From NCBI RefSeq assembly GCF_000380245.2, contig NZ_HG428744.1:132935-196934 (forward strand): a DNA stretch of 64,000 nucleotides, in the 5' to 3' direction. A program made the position numbers and the translations under genes. Shown one piece after another: positions 59,442-64,000 of this stretch (position 1 is its first letter; the number at the start of each line of letters is the position of its first letter). The notes beneath the pieces are model-generated. The model saw only the letters and a program-made list of their open reading frames with translations, did no database searches and was not told the origin of the DNA. Source of the DNA: Bacillus massiliigorillae (lineage in GTDB: Bacteria; Bacillota; Bacilli; Bacillales; DSM-1321).

Positions 59442-60449
59442 CTATTTAGTAGATACGATATTCACAAAAGCATCATCTACATCTACTTTCTTCTTAATAA
59501 CACCTGACTTTAACAGCCAGTCCGCTTCCTCTTGCCACTTGGCTTTTTCTTGAAAGCCAAACGGAACCTTTTCCTCTTCCATTAATGGCAATAAAATTTG
59601 TAAACTTTCTTTCTCTACTTCTGGATCTAAAGGAAAACTATCGTTCTCATGATTGAGCAATATTTGCAGACCAGAAGTTGGATTTTGTTTAACCATTTCT
59701 TGTCCTTTTGTCACAGCCCGCCAAAACTTTTCGATTGAAGCCTTTTTCTTTTGCAACGTTTTTTCACCTGTAACAACAATTAACGCATATTCGTCTGGAA
59801 TTCCGTAATCCGTTAAGTTTAATGCTTTCATTTTATAGCCTTCTTTTTGTAAGAGAACTAATTCATGATTAATTAGTCCACCAATCGTAGCATCCACACG
59901 GTCAGTGGCTAGACTAGCAATTAAATCCCAACCTACATCTGTCATTTTCACTTTACTTTCATCAGCACCATCCGATTTCATCACCGAAGCTACCGTTGCT
60001 TCGCTAATAGAAGATGAAGCATACCCTATACGTTTTCCTTCAAGATCTTTTGGAGAACGAATGCCACTATCTTCTTTATACATGATAGTATTTAGCGTAT
60101 GTCTTACTAGCGCCGCAACAGAAACAACTGGAATATCCTCTGATCTTGATAATAGCAATTGTGCTTGATAACTAATAGCTAAATCAACTTTACCCGCCGC
60201 AGCCAGCTTTAACGGATCATTCGTATCTGCCGGCATTTCTATTTTCACATCTAAGCCTTCATCTTTAAAATAGCCTTTTTCCTGAGCTGCATAAATCGCT
60301 GAATGAACAGCATTTGGATACCAATCAAGCATAATACTCATTTCTTCAAGTTCATTATTACCTTTTTCTTTACTCGTATTATTAGAACAACCTACAGCTA
60401 GCAAGCTCATTATAACTAGTAATATAGTCATCAACTTTCCTTTTTTCAT
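59442..60449 (-). CDS. thiY: Thiamine pyrimidine precursor-binding lipoprotein ThiY
   Basis: Solute-binding protein of the NMT1/THI5-like family, 335 residues. Lipobox LAVGC, Cys21. The sequence MLDWYPNAVHSAIYAAQEKGYFKDEGLDVKIEMPADTNDPLKLAAAGKVDLAISYQ (about 39-95) is the hallmark of ThiY/formylaminopyrimidine-binding proteins. The ATG at 60449 has AAAGGGGTGG upstream; a further ATG eight codons earlier is unlikely. With ThiX and ThiZ it imports N-formyl-aminomethylpyrimidine or HMP, which TenA (12854-13525) can recycle. Under tandem TPP riboswitches. Confidence 0.93.
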   Translation of the reverse strand: MKKGKLMTILLVIMSLLAVGCSNNTSKEKGNNELEEMSIMLDWYPNAVHSAIYAAQEKGYFKDEGLDVKIEMPADTNDPLKLAAAGKVDLAISYQAQLLLSRSEDIPVVSVAALVRHTLNTIMYKEDSGIRSPKDLEGKRIGYASSSISEATVASVMKSDGADESKVKMTDVGWDLIASLATDRVDATIGGLINHELVLLQKEGYKMKALNLTDYGIPDEYALIVVTGEKTLQKKKASIEKFWRAVTKGQEMVKQNPTSGLQILLNHENDSFPLDPEVEKESLQILLPLMEEEKVPFGFQEKAKWQEEADWLLKSGVIKKKVDVDDAFVNIVSTK

Positions 60450-60465
60450 AATACTTCCACCCCTT

Positions 60466-61230
60466 TTATTCATTTTTCCATCGTATAACCTTTTTCTCTA
60501 TTGCCACTATGAGTGCGAATAGTACTATTCCGAGTAGAGTCAGAATGGTAATAGCAGCAAAAACCCCTTCAGCATTCATATTTCCAGACATCCGTCGACT
60601 ATAGTAGCCAAGCCCTTCACTTGCTCCAAGCCATTCACCAATAGTTGCTCCTACTAATGCATAGACAATTGATAGCTTTAAAGCTGAGAAAAAAGAAGGT
60701 AACGCCATTGGGATATGTAATTTCCGAAAAATATGCCACGGTTTCGCCCCCATCGAACGCAATAGCTCAACATATTCTCTATCGCTCGATTTCAAACCAT
60801 CATATGTACCAACTACAATAGGAAAAAACGAGATTAATATTGTTACAGCTACCTTGCTCCAAATCGTATAGCCAAACCAAAGCACAAAAATAGGTGACAA
60901 AGCAATTGTCGGTATCATCTGTGAAATGAGAATGGCTGGATAAAGCATTTTCTCAATCGTTTGCGAATAAAACATGCTAACTCCTAGCACCACTCCTCCT
61001 ATGACTGCAATGACAAAGCCGATAAAAAATTCAAGCATCGTCATCGGAAGATGTTCCAATAAAAGTGGTCTCCAGTTTTCTATTATTAAAGTAATAACAC
61101 CTGTTGGAGCAGGCATAATATAAGAAGGTATTAGTTCCGTCCGAACAGCCCATTCTAATGTAAGGAAAATCGTAAAACTAAAGATGAGAAATAAACTATA
61201 AGTTCTTAACCAGTTACTAATATGTTTCAT
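60466..61230 (-). CDS. thiX: Thiamine precursor ABC permease ThiX
   Basis: Permease of 254 residues, six helices, with the coupling loop SSDREYVELLRSMGAKPWHIFRKLHIPMALPSFFSALKLSIVYALVGATIGEWLGAS near 150-206. I chose the ATG at 61230 with AGGA six bases upstream; the open frame is 17 codons longer inside thiZ. Overlaps thiZ by 14 nt, so it is translationally coupled. Confidence 0.92.
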   Translation of the reverse strand: MKHISNWLRTYSLFLIFSFTIFLTLEWAVRTELIPSYIMPAPTGVITLIIENWRPLLLEHLPMTMLEFFIGFVIAVIGGVVLGVSMFYSQTIEKMLYPAILISQMIPTIALSPIFVLWFGYTIWSKVAVTILISFFPIVVGTYDGLKSSDREYVELLRSMGAKPWHIFRKLHIPMALPSFFSALKLSIVYALVGATIGEWLGASEGLGYYSRRMSGNMNAEGVFAAITILTLLGIVLFALIVAIEKKVIRWKNE

Positions 61231-61963
61231 GAGCAATCCTATTCTCCACATTTTTACGTAAACTAACGAAATACTCTTCATGAAGCATCTCTAGTCGGCG
61301 TGGTCTTTTCATATCTACTTGAATTTCTTCAATAGCGTAATTAGGATGTAAAAGAATAATACGATCGCTAAGGAAACAAGCTTCTTCTAAATCATGTGTA
61401 ATAAACAGAACTGTCTTATTTAACTCTTGCCAAAGCGATAAAAGCCACGACTGCATTTCTTTTTTTGTTAGTGCATCCAATGCTCCAAATGGCTCATCGA
61501 GTAATAAAACATCCTTACCTGCTAGCAAAGCTCGTAAAAAAGAGACTCGTTGTCTCATTCCTCCCGACAATTGCTTTGGGAGAGCATTCTCGTAGGATCG
61601 TAATCCTACACGTTCTAGCCAATTTCTCACCTCATCTTTCGTAATTTGTACATCTTTATTAATCTCTGATACTAACAAGAGATTATCCATAATCGTTCTC
61701 CACGGTAATAACAAATCTCGTTGAGGCATATATCCAACGTCCCCCAGTGAAACAGGCTTTCCATGAATAAATATTTCCCCTTCATCCTGCTTTAAGAGAC
61801 CTGTTATTAATCGTAGAATCGTGCTTTTCCCTGTTCCGCTTTTACCAATTAATGAAACAAACTCCCCCTTACCTATCTCCATATTTAAATGGCTTATTAC
61901 TTTCTTTGCTTGTTTCGTTTCATTTTGAAAAGAATACGAAACATTTTTTAATGCTAAAGTCAT
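61217..61963 (-). CDS. thiZ: Thiamine precursor ABC ATPase ThiZ
   Basis: ATPase of 248 residues starting at the ATG at 61963 (AGGAGG ten bases upstream); the longer open frame of 27 extra codons covers the riboswitch terminator and is not coding. Walker A GKSGTGKST near 37-45, signature LSGGMRQRVSFLRALL near 130-145, Walker B LLLDEPFGALDAL near 150-162, H-loop ITHDLEEA. First gene of the thiZ-thiX-thiY operon, controlled by the two riboswitches directly upstream. Confidence 0.93.
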   Translation of the reverse strand: MTLALKNVSYSFQNETKQAKKVISHLNMEIGKGEFVSLIGKSGTGKSTILRLITGLLKQDEGEIFIHGKPVSLGDVGYMPQRDLLLPWRTIMDNLLLVSEINKDVQITKDEVRNWLERVGLRSYENALPKQLSGGMRQRVSFLRALLAGKDVLLLDEPFGALDALTKKEMQSWLLSLWQELNKTVLFITHDLEEACFLSDRIILLHPNYAIEEIQVDMKRPRRLEMLHEEYFVSLRKNVENRIAHETY

Positions 61964-61984
61964 TGTTCCAGCACCTCCTTGAAA

Positions 61985-62015
61985 TAAAAAAACCACTTTC
62001 CCTAAGGAAAGTGGT
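61985..62015 (-). terminator. Terminator of the promoter-distal TPP riboswitch
   Basis: Perfect 10-bp stem ACCACTTTCC / GGAAAGTGGT followed by T7 on the minus strand, 22 bp before thiZ. Confidence 0.92.
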
Positions 62016-62042
62016 AAATGAACGAAACACGAAAAATCCTTC

Positions 62043-62119
62043 ATTACTACTTCCCTCCGCTAGTCTTAACTAGATCAGGTTCAAAGGGTACTTCTCAGCC
62101 AATGGCGCCCCTAGTAGAA
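62043..62119 (-). promoter_or_regulatory. TPP riboswitch, second of tandem pair
   Basis: On the minus strand: TTCTACT (P1), AGGGGCGCC, GGCTGAGA, ACCCTTTGAACCTGATCTAG, ACTAGCGGAGGGAAG, AGTAGTAA (P1). All THI-box elements are present. Followed by its own terminator (61985-62015). Confidence 0.95.
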
Positions 62120-62153
62120 ATCGTATTATATTGTATTTATATAACTGCAACAT

Positions 62154-62187
62154 AAAAAACCCCAACATTCGTGAAAGAAGGTTGGGA
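62154..62187 (-). terminator. Terminator of the promoter-proximal TPP riboswitch
   Basis: CCCAAC / GTTGGG stem with further internal pairs and T6 on the minus strand, between the two aptamers. Confidence 0.85.
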
Positions 62188-62220
62188 TGAATTGGGCAGA
62201 CTTGTTCCAATATAACCATA

Positions 62221-62316
62221 ACCACCTTCCCTCCACTAGTATGAACTAGATCAGGTTCAAAGGGTTCGGAACAAATTGTCCATCTCAGCCTTTTACAAGA
62301 CACCCCTAGTGAGTTA
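62221..62316 (-). promoter_or_regulatory. TPP riboswitch, first of tandem pair
   Basis: On the minus strand: AACTCAC (P1), AGGGGTGTC, GGCTGAGATGG, an extended P3 with GGACAA / TTCC, CCCTTTGAACCTGATCTAG, ACTAGTGGAGGGAAG, GTGGTT (P1). A full aptamer about 100 bp upstream of the second one. Confidence 0.94.
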
Positions 62317-62331
62317 ATTGCAATTATCTAT

Positions 62332-62359
62332 ATGTTATCATGAACTTACGTTAATGCAA
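62332..62359 (-). promoter_or_regulatory. Candidate promoter of the tandem-riboswitch operon
   Basis: TTGCAT, 16 bases, TAACAT on the minus strand, just before the first aptamer. Weak match, chosen mainly for position. Confidence 0.35.
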
Positions 62360-62397
62360 GAATAAATTTTGAATAATTAAACATTTCAACCTCCTAA

Positions 62398-63669
62398 TCA
62401 CATAACCTTCTCATTTGTTAGAGAATCTAGTTTAACTAAAGCTTTCTTTTTCATTATGTTAGCTGTTAAGATACACACAATGCTTAAGATAAATAGAATA
62501 AGGAAGAATATCCATGCTGCTTGATAACTATTCGTTAAATCATAAATAAAGCCTGATACGATAACTCCTAATGAGCCAGCAATAGTGAAGAAGATTTGTA
62601 TGAAACCAAAAATAGCTCCGAAATCCTTCTTTCCAAAAATATCATCAGTCATAAAGGGAGGCCCTACAGTTGAAATGACAATACTTAAACCATATGCGAT
62701 TGCAAATAAAAAGGCAAAAGCCTGCATTTTCGCCATCAGCAATGATAACATCGCAATTGTCATACATACTCCAACAAAAATGGCTCCTCCTGCTGTTTTA
62801 AATTTATCAAAGATAAGGCCTAAAATGAGTTTACCGATTGTATTCGTTAAAGATAACAATCCGAAAATTGTTCCTGCAAATATCGCCGGATGTCCAATAT
62901 CCATTAAGTAAGCTGGAATATGCATTTGCACACCACCTGAAACTAGTGCAAAGCAGATGACTCCTAATATAAAGATCCAAAACATTGGTGTTTTCTTTGC
63001 TTCATTCAAAGTTAATCCGGATTGAACGACATCTTCTTGCTGTTCGGTTGCTTTTTCAGCTCCTAAAGCTATCATCCCTTTTTCAGCTGGGCTTTTCTTA
63101 GTGAAAAGTAATACTAGTGGAAGCGATATGACAATTATAAGGGCTCCTGCAATCACATAAGTTGTTCTCCAGCCATAGTTTGAAATGAATGTCGTTAACA
63201 ATGGACTAAGTGCTGCTGTACCTATTCCTGATCCGGCAAATGTCAATCCCATTGCCATTCCTTTCTTCTCATAAAACCAGTTGGTAAGCATAATTGAAAT
63301 AGGTATATTAGAAAAACCAGCTACACATACCCCAACAAAGAAAGCAACAATGCCGAAATAAATCGCAGATTGTGCTAATGAATAAGACATAAATCCTAAT
63401 CCAGCTAAAATAACACATGCTGACATAATTAATTTCATATTACCTTTAACTAAAAGCTTCCCCATAAAAGGAGAAGCTAGTGCTAAGCCAAGACCACCAA
63501 TTGACAATATTATAGAAAATGTCGTTCTACTTATTCCTAATTCTTCTGTAACAGGGACCAAAAATAAACTGTGTAAGGAATTCACGATTGAGAATGCAGA
63601 AAACATAATCAAAAATCCTGTTAATACAACATACCATCCATAGAAAACACCTTTATTCGCTTGTGGCAT
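62398..63669 (-). CDS. MFS transporter (oxalate/formate or monocarboxylate-type)
   Basis: Major facilitator of 423 residues with twelve helices in two halves, joined by a hydrophilic loop around 195-225 (KSPAEKGMIALGAEKATEQQ). The N-terminal FYGWYVVLTGFLIMFSAF and the GVCVAGFSNIPISIMLTNWFYEKKGMAMGL motif (about 113-142) are typical of the OFA/MCT-like group that carries organic acids. The substrate is unknown; the neighbouring aldehyde dehydrogenase hints at a carboxylate pathway. No terminator is evident between this gene and the tandem-riboswitch operon. Confidence 0.88.
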   Translation of the reverse strand: MPQANKGVFYGWYVVLTGFLIMFSAFSIVNSLHSLFLVPVTEELGISRTTFSIILSIGGLGLALASPFMGKLLVKGNMKLIMSACVILAGLGFMSYSLAQSAIYFGIVAFFVGVCVAGFSNIPISIMLTNWFYEKKGMAMGLTFAGSGIGTAALSPLLTTFISNYGWRTTYVIAGALIIVISLPLVLLFTKKSPAEKGMIALGAEKATEQQEDVVQSGLTLNEAKKTPMFWIFILGVICFALVSGGVQMHIPAYLMDIGHPAIFAGTIFGLLSLTNTIGKLILGLIFDKFKTAGGAIFVGVCMTIAMLSLLMAKMQAFAFLFAIAYGLSIVISTVGPPFMTDDIFGKKDFGAIFGFIQIFFTIAGSLGVIVSGFIYDLTNSYQAAWIFFLILFILSIVCILTANIMKKKALVKLDSLTNEKVM

Positions 63670-63721
63670 TTTTCCCTACCCCCGTCACTTTTTCAAATGA
63701 ATTCATAGAAATACTGAGATT

Positions 63722-64000
63722 TTAGCTTAATTGTATATAACATGTTTTTTCACGTGTATATTCAAGTACTGAATCTGTCCCGTATCCACTATTTTTTTTG
63801 CCTCCAAATGGCAATTCAGTACCAACGAGACGATACGTGTTAACCCAAACGTTTCCTGATTCTAAAGAACGTATCATACGATGTGCCCGATCTAAATTAG
63901 ATGTCCAAACACCAGCGCCTAACCCATAATCCGTATCATTAGCAATCGCAATAGCTTCTTCTTCAGTATCAAATGGGATAATAACTGCTACTGGACCAAA
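63722..64000 (-). CDS. Aldehyde dehydrogenase, C-terminal part (cut by window edge)
   Basis: Partial gene: 92 codons and stop, the 5' part lies beyond the window. The reading frame is clear: FGPVAVIIPFDTEEEAIAIAND, then YGLGAGVWTSNLDRAHR, SGNVWVNTYR, then LPFGGKKNSGYGTDSVLEYT, the standard C-terminal quarter of the NAD(P)-dependent aldehyde dehydrogenase superfamily. The VNTYR / LPFGGKKNSGYG end resembles betaine- or phenylacetaldehyde-type enzymes. Catalytic Cys and Glu are outside the window. About 50 bp upstream of the MFS gene in the same direction, so possibly one operon. Confidence 0.92.
   Translation of the reverse strand, partial: FGPVAVIIPFDTEEEAIAIANDTDYGLGAGVWTSNLDRAHRMIRSLESGNVWVNTYRLVGTELPFGGKKNSGYGTDSVLEYTREKTCYIQLS

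Noticed and set aside
62070..62303. Minus-strand open reading frame of 77 codons
   Set aside because: It runs straight through both TPP aptamers and a terminator; composition is not protein-like and no ribosome site is present.
1..64000. CRISPR arrays, tRNA or rRNA genes, prophage or integrase genes
   Set aside because: No regularly spaced repeats, no cloverleaf or rRNA-like segments, and no phage or integrase proteins seen on either strand.

Overview
The window is about 36% GC. It has Gram-positive Shine-Dalgarno sequences (GGAGG and AAAGGGG), several TTG and GTG starts, many lipoprotein signal peptides, intrinsic terminators after most transcription units and riboswitch-controlled operons. 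The gene set (Bce-type bacitracin/lantibiotic resistance module, MhqR quinone regulon, TenA/ThiMDE, SigA-like promoters, a Bacillaceae-type intergenic repeat) places it in the Bacillaceae as a chromosomal segment. I cannot name the species. I see no prophage, plasmid, CRISPR, rRNA or tRNA gene.

Layout. 0-9 kb: two tandem BceAB-type ABC transporters (85-2851 and 4221-6987) with a YeiH-family exporter between them, followed upstream by one BceS/BceR two-component system; both bceA genes carry the same BceR-type box about 83 bp before their start. 8.9-12.2 kb: Fur-controlled siderophore uptake, a lipoprotein diverging from two FecCD permeases, without an ATPase. 12.2-15.4 kb: thiD-thiM-tenA-thiE behind a TPP riboswitch. 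15.4-23.5 kb: mixed housekeeping genes (GNAT, glutamine amidotransferase, PadR/DUF2812, YccF, NADP-type glutamate dehydrogenase, luciferase-like monooxygenase, DUF454, DUF2804).

23.7-39.8 kb is a complete nickel/hydrogen island. An 11-gene minus-strand operon runs hyaA-hyaB-hyaC-hyaD-(Rieske-like Cys4 protein)-hypA-hypB-hypF-hypC-hypD-hypE and encodes a Tat-exported, membrane-bound [NiFe] uptake hydrogenase with all of its maturation factors. Diverging from it are a DUF3842 protein and a CooT-type small nickel-binding protein, then a five-gene Nik/Opp-type nickel ABC transporter. The intergenic region between the divergent arms holds inverted repeats resembling Fnr/Crp/Rex half-sites. The nickel importer, CooT and HypAB plausibly form one supply chain for the hydrogenase active site.

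40-47 kb: a histidine phosphatase, an exported (lipoprotein) MTA/SAH nucleosidase with PurBox-like sites, a paired SMR exporter with a TetR regulator, a SEC-C protein, a HIRAN/YdbC pair, phosphatidylserine synthase and MazG. 47.4-50.9 kb: an MhqR-type quinone/catechol stress operon (dioxygenase, flavin reductase, esterase, WrbA-like quinone reductase) with MhqR boxes. 51-53.8 kb: a polar amino-acid ABC transporter behind a lysine-riboswitch-like leader. 54-59.1 kb: an FAD oxidoreductase plus SsuABC-like transporter with a divergent LysR gene. 59.4-62.3 kb: a ThiXYZ pyrimidine-precursor transporter behind two TPP riboswitches in tandem. 62.4-64 kb: an MFS carrier and the C-terminal part of an aldehyde dehydrogenase cut by the window edge.
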